In this document: piece by piece, positions 7,814 through 15,394 of the stretch
Numbering within the stretch: position 1 is the first letter of the stretch
Layout: every line of letters starts with the position of its first letter
Source: Metarhizobium sp017305935
GTDB lineage: Bacteria; Pseudomonadota; Alphaproteobacteria; Rhizobiales; Rhizobiaceae
Reading direction: 5' to 3'
Length of the DNA: 64,000 bases
Assembly: GCF_029601685.1 (NCBI RefSeq)
Contig: NZ_JARRIR010000004.1
Coordinates: 124,001 to 188,000 of the forward strand
Translations under genes and position numbers: made by a program
Notes under the pieces: generated by a model
Told to the model about the DNA's origin: nothing
The model's database searches: none
The model's input: the letters and a program-made list of their open reading frames with translations, nothing else

Positions 7814-9694
7814 TCATCCTTCGCGTCGACGAAGTGGAGCGTCAGGTCTCAGGATCTGAGCCGCGGCCGCCCCTGAAAGGACTTCGGTCCCCATCAATGC
7901 CGATGCGATCGCCATCGTGTCCTCGCGTTGCTGCCGGATGATGCCCTCCGCCCTCGCCAGTTCCTCGGAGAGCAGGCTCTCCACGTGCATCCTCATCACG
8001 GCATCGCTGGCCCTCAGCTTATCGAGATCTCGCGAAGCCGACACGTTCGTGTAGCCTAATCCGTTCACGCCGTGGCCACCGATAAGTACCGTAGCGATGT
8101 CAGCCGCCCTGTGCAGGTCGGACCCCTGCATCCCGCCGGAACCTTCGTGGATTTCTCCAAGGATCACATGTTCGGCTGCCCGAGCGCCTAGCAGCATCGC
8201 AATTTCATTCCGATACATCTGGATCGTCCTGTTACGCAAATTGGACCTGCGCCACTCGACGTGCCCCAAACTGCGGTCGCGATGTCCAGCTTGCCTTGCG
8301 ACAACAATCGCCTCGATCTCGCCGGTCCCGAGCGCCATTCCAACGATCGCATGACCAGCCTCATGTACGCAGACTGCCCACCTTTCTTTCTCTGAAAGGG
8401 TCTCGACGGGCGGCACGATGGAAAGGAAATCACCGCCGCACACTGTCCTGCGGTTTTTACGCGCGATACGGCGCGCATCCCTGACGAGCTGCCGTAGGGC
8501 TGCGCCGGAGTACCCGCTAGTCGCGAGAGCAATGGTTCGCATCTCGTCCGCCGGGATGGCGAGACCGAGATGCGCCGAAAGGATCTGTTCTCGAGCCTCC
8601 AGATCCGGCATCTCGACCTGGATGTGCCGATCAAGCCTACCCGGCCTGCGAAGGGCCTCATCGATGTCGTCAGGCCTGTTCGTGGCGGCGATTACCACGA
8701 CGCCGTCCCGTCCGGATGCACCGTCGAGAAGTTCGAGAAGGGCGTTGATGACCTGGAGACCATAGGCGGCATTCTCACCCTTGAGGTGCGCCCTGGAACC
8801 GAACGAGTCGAACTCATCGATGAACAGGATGGAGGGCGCTGCTTCGATCGCCTCCTTGAAGCTTGCACGCATGGCACGCAGCATATCTCCCAAGTGCCCT
8901 TTCGCCTGCCACTGGGCGCTCGATGCTGTCACCAGGGTCGCGCCGCAAGATCTTGCGACCGCACTCGCAAAAAGCGTCTTGCCACATCCCGGCGGTCCGC
9001 TGATGAGCAGGCCACCGTCGACGTCACGCCAATCGATCTCGCCTTGTCGCCAGGCGGTGATATCTTCAATGAGGTCCAGCGCCCACTCGGTCGCCTTTCC
9101 GTAGCCAGCAAGCTGCTCGATCGTCGGTTCCCAGGAGACCGAGCGTTTGATCTCCTTCACCTTGGCCGAACCTTCGAGCTTCTCCAGGGTGACCTCGATG
9201 GGCCGCGTTCCCTTGATGGCAGAGAACACCACGGACAGAGGGTAGGAGAAGAGTCGCACCGCGTGCTCACGGTCGATTTCCAACCCGAAGACGCTCTTCG
9301 CAGCGAGGACCAGATGATACGGCTTGACCGCGCCGACCTGCTCGATACGGTCCAGTGCCACCGACAGTTCCGGTGGTGGGTTTGCGCCGTGCGCCATGAG
9401 CACGATGACGGACTTGCTTGAAGCCACCGCCCTTTGCGCCTCGGCTGAGTCAGTTTCCCCCTGATGCTTGCTGACACGCACCAGGGCGACGATGTAGTTC
9501 AGTCCGCTGGTGGCAAGCATGTCTTTCACCGCACGTTCATAGAGTTCGATGTCAGCTTCGGGTGGCAGAAGCACCCCAGCAGTCTTGTCTCCTCGAAGGA
9601 AGATGCCGCAGCGACGTAGCGGCAGGCGTAGAGAATTGGCATAGGTTGCCACTTCGAGCGATTGCTTTCGCTCGTCATGTTTTGCCCTTTTCAT
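7814..9694 (-). CDS. Soluble FtsH-like AAA+ zinc metalloprotease
   Basis: A 626-residue ATP-dependent protease of FtsH architecture without the membrane helices. Residues 1-190 are a unique N-terminal region. The AAA+ module follows: Walker A GPPGCGKT, Walker B ILFIDEFDSF, second region of homology AATNRPDDIDEALRRPGRLD. The M41-type peptidase has the zinc site HEAGHAIVGMALG, with a likely third ligand in the Asp of MQGSDLHRAADIA. Housekeeping FtsH has two N-terminal transmembrane segments; none are seen here, so it should act in the cytoplasm. A strong AGGAGG precedes the ATG. It lies 9 bases downstream of the TnsA-like gene, as second gene of an operon. Catalytic residues look intact. Confidence 0.93.
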   Translation of the reverse strand: MKRAKHDERKQSLEVATYANSLRLPLRRCGIFLRGDKTAGVLLPPEADIELYERAVKDMLATSGLNYIVALVRVSKHQGETDSAEAQRAVASSKSVIVLMAHGANPPPELSVALDRIEQVGAVKPYHLVLAAKSVFGLEIDREHAVRLFSYPLSVVFSAIKGTRPIEVTLEKLEGSAKVKEIKRSVSWEPTIEQLAGYGKATEWALDLIEDITAWRQGEIDWRDVDGGLLISGPPGCGKTLFASAVARSCGATLVTASSAQWQAKGHLGDMLRAMRASFKEAIEAAPSILFIDEFDSFGSRAHLKGENAAYGLQVINALLELLDGASGRDGVVVIAATNRPDDIDEALRRPGRLDRHIQVEMPDLEAREQILSAHLGLAIPADEMRTIALATSGYSGAALRQLVRDARRIARKNRRTVCGGDFLSIVPPVETLSEKERWAVCVHEAGHAIVGMALGTGEIEAIVVARQAGHRDRSLGHVEWRRSNLRNRTIQMYRNEIAMLLGARAAEHVILGEIHEGSGGMQGSDLHRAADIATVLIGGHGVNGLGYTNVSASRDLDKLRASDAVMRMHVESLLSEELARAEGIIRQQREDTMAIASALMGTEVLSGAAAAQILRPDAPLRRREG

Positions 9695-9703
9695 GATTGC
9701 CTC

Positions 9704-10333
9704 CTACGAACGGACGGCGCGGATGGCGGTATCCGGCCCGAGCAGCGCTTCATCGAGATCGACTTCCAGCAGACCCATCATGATCATGCTGGCGATCGAT
9801 GCCATCGGTCTGCTCTCGCGCACCGCCCCGAGGCATTCGGCGAGCGTCAGTGACCCCTCCTCTTCAAGTCCCGCCAGGATGCGGACGCGGTCTCCGAGTG
9901 TCGCTTGCCAGCCCGCGTATCGGACGAGGTCTCTGGCGTTCTGAATTCGAACCGGGTTCAGGTCGAAGATGGAGACTGCCTGGTACCGATAACCAAGGCG
10001 CTCCGCGACCGCCGGCAGCCAGGTGATGGTTTCAGGGATACCGCGCCAGATGTCGATGAGGAGATTCCGCTCATCCGAGGTCCGCACCGAGAAATCCACG
10101 TAGCGGTGACGTGGCTTGAGCGCAGGGGAGTCATTGACGATAGGCTGTGTCACGCACCGCCAGTGGACCACCATAGGGTCGACTTCCAGCAGGCAGGCAT
10201 AATCGCTTGCCTCTTGGGAACGATAGAGCGTGCGACCGCGGCACTTCGTTGTGTGAGAAGGAAAGCGTGACTTGTAAGAGATGGGGAGATCGCAAGCTTC
10301 ATCGCCTGCGGCATGCGCAACAAAGGTCGTCAT
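9704..10333 (-). CDS. TnsA-like endonuclease-fold protein
   Basis: A 209-residue protein. The central part (SQEASDYACLLEVDP, then RHRYVDFSV and NLLIDIW) follows the TnsA nuclease pattern: Glu in the first block, Asp in the second. The catalytic Lys expected after the last strand appears to be missing (DIWR), so nuclease activity is doubtful. The C-terminal 80 residues (NARDLVRYAGW, ILAGLEEEGSLTLAE, RPMASIASMIMMGLLEVD) look like a winged helix, as in TnsA. GGAGG precedes the ATG. It is not adjacent to a tnsB; instead it forms an operon with the FtsH-like protease, which suggests a role in recruitment or DNA sensing rather than transposition. The family assignment is by pattern only. Confidence 0.75.
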   Translation of the reverse strand: MTTFVAHAAGDEACDLPISYKSRFPSHTTKCRGRTLYRSQEASDYACLLEVDPMVVHWRCVTQPIVNDSPALKPRHRYVDFSVRTSDERNLLIDIWRGIPETITWLPAVAERLGYRYQAVSIFDLNPVRIQNARDLVRYAGWQATLGDRVRILAGLEEEGSLTLAECLGAVRESRPMASIASMIMMGLLEVDLDEALLGPDTAIRAVRS

Positions 10334-10347
10334 GACCTTGCCTCCAA

Positions 10348-10403
10348 CGAATAGGTGATGTGGCGGAGACCGGGAACCGTCCCGGACTCGGTCAACCTAT
10401 TCG
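10348..10403 (-). promoter_or_regulatory. Nested inverted repeats in the leader of the TnsA-like/protease operon
   Basis: CGAATAGGT (10348-10356) and ACCTATTCG (10395-10403) form a perfect 9-bp inverted repeat that encloses a second one, CCGGGA (10370-10375) and TCCCGG (10380-10385). The element lies 15-70 bases upstream of the ATG at 10333 and in the 173-base gap between two divergent operons. It could be an RNA hairpin in the leader or a dyad operator controlling both operons. Confidence 0.5.
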
Positions 10404-10506
10404 GAACGTGGGGGCGCTGAAATTGCTCATGACGGAACGAATAAGGAACGATTTTCCCGACGTCAAGCCGGTTTGATTCGTCGCCGACAAGTCCTAGATC
10501 TTTTTG

Positions 10507-11079
10507 ATGTCGAACCCTCCATTGATACTGACAGCGCATGTGAACGATCAGGACTTGCTGTTCTTCGACAATCTCAGGGCGCAGTTCTTCCCTGCGGATC
10601 GCAACTTTCTGCGAGCGCACGTAACCATGTTCCACAAGCTCCCCTCGGAGCATCTTCCGCAGATCGAGGATATCCTCGAGGCCGAAGCGGCGCGGATGAC
10701 GCGAGCGATCGAAGTCGGGGTAATCGGCGTTCGCAACATGGGCAACGGCGTTGCCTTCGTTCTCGACAGTGAACATCTCATGGCAACGAGAGCTCGCTTG
10801 AAGACGGAGTTCACGCCCTGGCTCGCACCCCAGGATCATCAGCCATGGGGTCCCCACATCACGGTACAGAACAAGGTGCATTGGCAGAAAGCCGAGGCGT
10901 TGTACGACACGCTGTCGCTGGAGTTCGCTCGAAGCACCATTTCCGTGGAAGGACTCGATCTATGGTCCTATCTTGGTGGGCCATGGCGGCATGAAAGATT
11001 TTTTTCAGCCGGAGGAAGGCAAGCCAGTCAAGGCGAGTCCCTGGACGATGGGGCAGGCCGGGGTATCTCTGGAGATTGA
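10507..11079 (+). CDS. 2H phosphoesterase, 2'-5' RNA ligase (LigT/ThpR) superfamily
   Basis: A 190-residue protein with the two His-x-Thr motifs that define 2H phosphoesterases: HVTMF near residue 40 and HITVQN near residue 119, plus PPLILTAHV at the N-terminus. Members hydrolyse 2',3'-cyclic phosphates or ligate/cleave 2'-5' bonds in RNA and cyclic oligonucleotides; some viral and bacterial members destroy 2'-5' signalling molecules. The substrate here cannot be read from sequence. The last 25 residues (after HERFFSAGG) look like a non-conserved tail. It is divergent from the TnsA-like/protease operon and is followed after 17 bases by the nuclease-like gene at 11097. Confidence 0.85.
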   Translation: MSNPPLILTAHVNDQDLLFFDNLRAQFFPADRNFLRAHVTMFHKLPSEHLPQIEDILEAEAARMTRAIEVGVIGVRNMGNGVAFVLDSEHLMATRARLKTEFTPWLAPQDHQPWGPHITVQNKVHWQKAEALYDTLSLEFARSTISVEGLDLWSYLGGPWRHERFFSAGGRQASQGESLDDGAGRGISGD

Positions 11080-11096
11080 CTGGCAAGGGAGGATGC

Positions 11097-12269
11097 ATGG
11101 CACTTTTCGAGGAAAAAGAGCGTACACGCAGATCGCCCCGGCGCTCCGGGGAGCCTTGCTTCGATTTCTACGACAGCTCCGGCAGAAACCCTTATGTCGT
11201 CTACCGCGACCTTGTGAACGGCTGGATTGCAGAATTTCCCTCATCCGAGCAGCTCGAGCTGATAAGTCGGATGAAGAACCGTAACGATGCACAGTACGAG
11301 CAGGCGCTTGCCGAGATCGTGACATACATCGCGCTGAAGCGCCTGGGTCATGAAGTCGAGATTCACCCGGCATGCCCCCATCCTACGAACAAGCCAGACT
11401 TTCTGGTGAAAGACACCTCGGGCGTGGCATTGGCCTACGTGGAGGTGACATCCTTCGGCCCGGATGTGAGGACGGTCGCTCGCGATAACCGCGAAGCCGC
11501 CATCTATAACGGTCTTGAGACCGTGGATCTGCCGCCCGGCTGGCTCATGGGATACGAGGTCCGAAAACATGGTCAGACGGCACCGAGCGTGAACAAGCTG
11601 AAATCCGAGGTCGAGCTGTGGGCCCGGAACGAGTGTGGGGACGACACGAGGGTGACCCCCAGGCGCACATTCGCGGCCCAGGACTGGGAATTCGATCTCA
11701 CGCTTCTCGGAGGCTTCAGCAAGGATAAGAACTACGAGCGAAAGATCGGCGCGGCGATGATGGGGCTGCGATCTGTTTCTCCTCACCTGGACCTGCGGGT
11801 GGCGTTGGAGAACAAGGCGAGGAAGTATGGGATCCAGGAAACGCCCTACCTCATCGTCGTCGCGGACTGCAAGGGGTCGATTCCAGTAGGGGATCATGTG
11901 GAGGACGCTCTCATCGACGGACTGTTCGGAAGCCCGAGCGTCAGATTCCGGCGCCTAGCCGACGGTAGCATGGAGACCTACGACGAGCGGACGGCGGACG
12001 GTTTCTGGGGAAGGTACGGCGATCCCAGGAATACCAACGTCAGCGCCGTGGCCTTGCTTCCCGAGCCGAACCTCTGGAAACTCCGCGACGACCGCTGGCA
12101 GCCGATCATCGCATACAACCCCTTTGCAGCGAATCCGCTGTCTCACGATGTCATGCCGCTTCCGGGCTTCGGCCTACCGGATGGAGACGGAGACTACGGG
12201 CGCATCGAGGGCAGATCGCTCGCGGATCTGGTGGGACTGCCTGCTGAGTGGCCCCCGGAAGACCCTTGA
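11097..12269 (+). CDS. PD-(D/E)XK-like protein of unknown family
   Basis: A 390-residue protein. Residues about 60-125 contain NDAQYEQALAEIVTYIAL, then GHEVEIHP and KPDFLV followed by AYVEVTS, the order of elements of a restriction-endonuclease-like fold (Glu, PD, then ExT in place of ExK). Lys replaced by Thr is seen in several such families, so activity is possible but unproven. The rest has no recognised domain. The ATG at 11097 is preceded by AAGGGAGG, which decides this start over an upstream TTG. It probably shares an operon with the LigT-like gene. Confidence 0.78.
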   Translation: MALFEEKERTRRSPRRSGEPCFDFYDSSGRNPYVVYRDLVNGWIAEFPSSEQLELISRMKNRNDAQYEQALAEIVTYIALKRLGHEVEIHPACPHPTNKPDFLVKDTSGVALAYVEVTSFGPDVRTVARDNREAAIYNGLETVDLPPGWLMGYEVRKHGQTAPSVNKLKSEVELWARNECGDDTRVTPRRTFAAQDWEFDLTLLGGFSKDKNYERKIGAAMMGLRSVSPHLDLRVALENKARKYGIQETPYLIVVADCKGSIPVGDHVEDALIDGLFGSPSVRFRRLADGSMETYDERTADGFWGRYGDPRNTNVSAVALLPEPNLWKLRDDRWQPIIAYNPFAANPLSHDVMPLPGFGLPDGDGDYGRIEGRSLADLVGLPAEWPPEDP

Positions 12270-12325
12270 TTCATCCCTCGTCCGGGACCGGTGAAAAATT
12301 AAAATTTGATTCGTCAATACTATAG

Positions 12326-12595
12326 CTACAGCAACTGTAGATTCTTTACGACGCTATCTTGTTGACCGCTGAAACACCGGTTACGGTCCAGGCAAGTCAA
12401 GAAATCAAAACAATTTCCAAGGTCGTCGTCCTTCAGGGGGCCAGGTAAGGAGAACAGTGCCTCCAGTCCTGGTTTGCGCTGAGTGAAAACGATCGCTTAA
12501 GTCCCGTGGCGGTCGATCACCGTCTGCGGGCCAAGGATTTTTGCCGCATTCAGAAATTCATGCATGCGAGCTTCGGCTTCATCTCGTTCCCACAT
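12326..12595 (-). pseudogene. Phd/YefM-like antitoxin gene interrupted by a stop codon
   Basis: From the ATG at 12595 the frame reads MWERDEAEARMHEFLNAAK, then LGPQTVIDRHGT, followed by TAA (12497-12499). In the same frame it continues AIVFTQRKPGLEALFSLPGP and on to a TAG at 12326. The whole matches the Phd-family antitoxin pattern (helix, GPQxVxxRxG, strand, helix). It therefore looks like a single nonsense change in a once functional antitoxin. It is divergent from the PIN toxin gene at 12708. An inverted repeat CTACAG/CTGTAG (12326-12340) lies at its 3' end. Confidence 0.6.
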
Positions 12596-12707
12596 GTCCG
12601 ACACTCTTGCCTCTTCGATTAACCGAAATGGTCGGATGGCAAAGCAGCCCCACGATGCGCTGCCTTATCATCCACAGTGAAGTCAGCTCGACCTGCAGGA
12701 TTTGGCA

Positions 12708-13268
12708 ATGACCGAACCTCCGCTTCTACTTGATACCGACATTGTAAGCCTGATGGGTAGGACACGCCCTCCTCCAGGACTGCGGGCTTGGCTGCTGCGA
12801 GTAGGAATACATCGTCTGCATATTAGTTACCCCGTTATAACGGAATTGATGCGCGGCGCCCATCTGAAACAGCGCGACGATCCGCAAAGAGCCGCTCGGA
12901 TCATGGAGTGGGTGAACGAGATACTGAATATCGACTTCCCCTCGCCCGAGATGAATACCGAAGTCGCCTACGTCTACGCACAGATGACATCGGTCTCGTG
13001 CCTCAGGCCAATGTGGACGGTTCAGCGTGGTGAGCGGGCGACGCGACTGGGGCATGACCTGATGATCGCCGCGGTCGCCATCACGCACGGCTTGCCAATT
13101 CTGACGGGGAACACCCGTGACTACTTGAAAATCCATCAGAGGTTCCCGCTGCCGGGTTTGTACCATCCCTTGGAGTCGCACTGGTACGTGCCGCCTGAGA
13201 CAGAATTCGTTCTCCCACGCCTCGACGAAATGGAGGAATGCCGTGAAGAGATGCTACCCATGCTTTGA
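12708..13268 (+). CDS. PIN-domain toxin (VapC/FitB type)
   Basis: A 186-residue PIN nuclease. Acidic active-site residues are in LLLDTDIVS (N-terminus), ITELMRG, and GHDLMIAAVA, followed by the conserved ILTGNTRDY strand. PIN toxins cleave RNA, often tRNA. The ATG at 12708 follows GCAGGA at good spacing; a TTG two codons upstream is possible. The C-terminal 35 residues extend past the usual PIN end. It shares the ending PLPGLYHPLESHWY with the PIN gene at 24166 (PLPGIYDPKSETWH), so the two are paralogues. Its divergent antitoxin gene is broken, so the toxin may be inactive or controlled by another antitoxin. Confidence 0.88.
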   Translation: MTEPPLLLDTDIVSLMGRTRPPPGLRAWLLRVGIHRLHISYPVITELMRGAHLKQRDDPQRAARIMEWVNEILNIDFPSPEMNTEVAYVYAQMTSVSCLRPMWTVQRGERATRLGHDLMIAAVAITHGLPILTGNTRDYLKIHQRFPLPGLYHPLESHWYVPPETEFVLPRLDEMEECREEMLPML

Positions 13269-13275
13269 GGCCGCA

Positions 13276-13956
13276 TCAGCGCATCGAAGGCCTTGCGATC
13301 CCGCTCTCGAGAGCTTCGACGTAGCTGGCGTTGAACCAGATCGGAGTTTCGCCACCGATCTCCATCTCCCGCACGAAGTATCCGTCAAGTCCCGCTCCAC
13401 GGATCATGCCCGTTGCATCGAACCTGAGGGATCGTATCGGCTTGGTCATGATCAGCTCCCTCCGGTTCCCGGTGATCATCTGGGTCACGATCTCGGATCT
13501 TCCCACGTGGAATTCGACGATGCTGTCGGCATAGTCCGCCTGGAAGGTTCGGGGTCCGACCCTGGTGAACCCATTTTCACAGGCCCACCGGATGGCCCGT
13601 TCCGCATTCGGGAGTTCCTCTGCGAGGACATTGGGTCGCTCGGCATCTCGGTAGACCGCGCGGCGGAAACCTTCCGGGAACCACCTGGGCGCAGGGTTGC
13701 CTGCTTTCATTCTGTCGGCGAAGTAGTCGTCAAGGCCCGCCGCCCGGAGCATGCCATGGGTGTCGATCCACAACTGGTCCAATCTGAAGACTGCGATATC
13801 CAGCCGCCGCGAATGCCTATGGGCTGTAACGCGGCCGCCGGTCCGGTTCAGCGCAACTCTCACACTGTATCCAGCATAAGCGCTTTCGAAGTTGCCGCCG
13901 CCGGTCGCCGAAAATCCTCGATCAACGAGCCATTGGTTGATTGTTGTGATGTCCAT
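13276..13956 (-). CDS. Hypothetical protein made of two copies of one domain
   Basis: A 226-residue protein starting MDITTINQWLVDRGF, with GGGAGACGG upstream. The two halves are similar: the first has GNFESAYAGYSVRVAL, later IDTHGMLRAAGLDDYFADRM and PAPRWFPEGFRRAV; the second has RTFQADYADSIVEFHV, later FDATGMIRGAGLDGYFVREM and TPIWFNASYVEAL. This is an internal duplication of about 100 residues. No known domain is recognised. It is convergent with the PIN toxin gene, whose stop is 7 bases away. Confidence 0.72.
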   Translation of the reverse strand: MDITTINQWLVDRGFSATGGGNFESAYAGYSVRVALNRTGGRVTAHRHSRRLDIAVFRLDQLWIDTHGMLRAAGLDDYFADRMKAGNPAPRWFPEGFRRAVYRDAERPNVLAEELPNAERAIRWACENGFTRVGPRTFQADYADSIVEFHVGRSEIVTQMITGNRRELIMTKPIRSLRFDATGMIRGAGLDGYFVREMEIGGETPIWFNASYVEALESGIARPSMR

Positions 13957-14340
13957 GTCCGTCTCCCTGGACGGAATGGTGGGTATCGGAGGTGCAAGCG
14001 ACAACGTTCCGTTCGGGAGAATGTAAACTCAAGCTTAGAGCAAAAACGGAATCCACGAGTACGATATCTCGCGCTCGTCCATACTTGGACGGGTAAAATT
14101 TCATCCGACAGCATCTAATAAAACGCCCGCTCAGCAAAATATAACTGCCGCCAAAATAGGTGAATACTACATCTGTCGGTGGAAATCGACTTAACAGCGC
14201 GATAAAATTACTGGGACATCCCAAAAACATGCAGATGCCCCGGAAGAGTTCCGTGGATAGTTCAAACTTTAGGGTTTCTATTAATTGGGCGACAACTCCA
14301 CTAAGTGGCTGTTTTTGTTGATTTTATTCCGTTGCAAAAG
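13957..14340. other. AT-rich gene-free stretch
   Basis: About 380 bases, clearly richer in A+T than its flanks, with no believable reading frame. It lies between the duplicated-domain gene and the leader of the transposition operon, where the TnsA-proximal transposon end would be expected. I could not identify clear terminal repeats. CAGCATCTAAT occurs at 14111-14121 and again at 15212-15222. Confidence 0.4.
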
Positions 14341-14370
14341 TTGAAATCGTCTCTTATGTTCGCAGCGCTC

Positions 14371-14511
14371 GGATGGCGTGGTGCCATCCCCGGCAAGGAA
14401 TGAAGTCATGGGCTTTAAAGCCATATCGATAGCCAGGCGGGACGGCCGCCTTTCCTCGATCTAGGGTATCGCCATGAATCTGGCCGCTGCCCATCGAGGC
14501 ACGGCCGTCCC
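14371..14511 (+). ncRNA. Strongly structured leader or small RNA
   Basis: Three secondary-structure elements lie in 141 bases. GGATGGC/GCCATCC (14371-14377, 14383-14389) has a 5-base loop. GGCTTTAAAGCC (14411-14422) is a perfect palindrome. A long stem pairs GGGACGGCCG (14439-14448) with CGGCCGTCCC (14502-14511), enclosing CCTCGAT/ATCGAGG (14454-14460, 14493-14499). No T-tract follows, so it is not a plain terminator. It ends 37 bases before the small ORF at 14549. A cis-acting leader or an independent RNA are both possible; the class is not one I recognise. Confidence 0.45.
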
Positions 14512-14548
14512 CCCTTCGCAAGCTCGAAGACAAACCAGGGGACATGCA

Positions 14549-14668
14549 ATGACTTCCAGAGATACCAAACCCACCTCAAGCAGACGTCATGACGACGTTG
14601 CCGCCCGCCCGTTGTTTTCGGAATCCGTTCCGGACAGCCCCGGCACCCGTGCGCGCATCACCCCCTGA
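14549..14668 (+). CDS. Small ORF, 39 residues
   Basis: The frame MTSRDTKPTSSRRHDDVAAR and on to RARITP follows AGGGGAC with normal spacing, directly after the structured leader. The composition is polar and basic without a recognised domain. It could be a leader peptide or a real small protein. Confidence 0.35.
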   Translation: MTSRDTKPTSSRRHDDVAARPLFSESVPDSPGTRARITP

Positions 14669-14748
14669 TCCCTTTCCCTCTCTCAAACCGAATTTACGGC
14701 ACGCATTCCGCGCGCCGGTCCCATACTGCCCAGAGAAAGGCGTCTGCC

Positions 14749-15144
14749 ATGACCACCACCAACCTCCGCCCGACCCGCCCGCTCGACCTCTCGAGCCACT
14801 ACCTCTCGTATCTCGACGCGATCGATGTCGAGAACCAGTCGCGCCACCTTCAGGGCGAACCCCTGATGACGTACCCGACGTTCGAGGATTTCCTCGATCT
14901 CTGCGTTGAGGAGGCCCTGGAGGCCGAGACGACGTTCGGCGCCCGCGCGCACGAATCCGACAGCCTGCACCGTGTTCTTGATGCAGACTTCTGTGACGAG
15001 CCGGACCTCAAGTGGATCCTGACCGTGCCGTCTGTCGGAATCTTCGCCGACGAACGCTCCGTTCTCAACCACGAAGCGGATGATGCGGAGCTGTGGATCA
15101 GCGATTACGGGACCTTCGCATACCCGTCCTGCGCACGTCACTGA
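14749..15144 (+). CDS. Hypothetical acidic protein upstream of tns operon
   Basis: A 131-residue acidic protein (FEDFLDLCVEEALEAE, then LDADFCDEPDLKWILT). AGAAAGG precedes the ATG. No family is recognised. It lies in the same direction as the small ORFs and tnsA and may be part of that transcription unit; the acidic nature would fit a DNA-mimic or protein-binding role, but that is speculation. Confidence 0.6.
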   Translation: MTTTNLRPTRPLDLSSHYLSYLDAIDVENQSRHLQGEPLMTYPTFEDFLDLCVEEALEAETTFGARAHESDSLHRVLDADFCDEPDLKWILTVPSVGIFADERSVLNHEADDAELWISDYGTFAYPSCARH

Positions 15145-15235
15145 GACTGTTCTGATGATGCCGGAGCCGTTCGCGGCTCCGGACACCGACGCTGGCCGTC
15201 GGTTCGCTGGCAGCATCTAATCAAGGGAGACCACA

Positions 15236-15394
15236 ATGGGTCCGGGGTTTATCGTTCAGACCATTCACGAGCGCCGTCAGGGTATCGACCTGCTGGCCCA
15301 GCCGTACGAGCGCAAGACTGTCTATGCATCTCCCGACAACGCGTGGATGCGCGAGGTCGGCGTGCGCGAAGGAGGTTTTGAAATATTACGATAA
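15236..15394 (+). CDS. Small ORF overlapping start of tnsA
   Basis: A 52-residue frame, MGPGFIVQTIHERRQGIDLL onward, ending in TAA at 15392. It has a strong AAGGGAG at 6 bases. Its end overlaps the likely start of tnsA, and an AAGGAGG inside it (15369-15375) could serve tnsA, so the arrangement suggests coupled translation. Function unknown. Confidence 0.55.
   Translation: MGPGFIVQTIHERRQGIDLLAQPYERKTVYASPDNAWMREVGVREGGFEILR

Noticed and set aside
10330..10881. Minus-strand frame of 183 codons
   Set aside because: Opposite the LigT-like gene, which has both HxT motifs.
13243..14118. Plus-strand frame of 291 codons
   Set aside because: Antisense of the duplicated-domain gene, whose repeats are protein-like.
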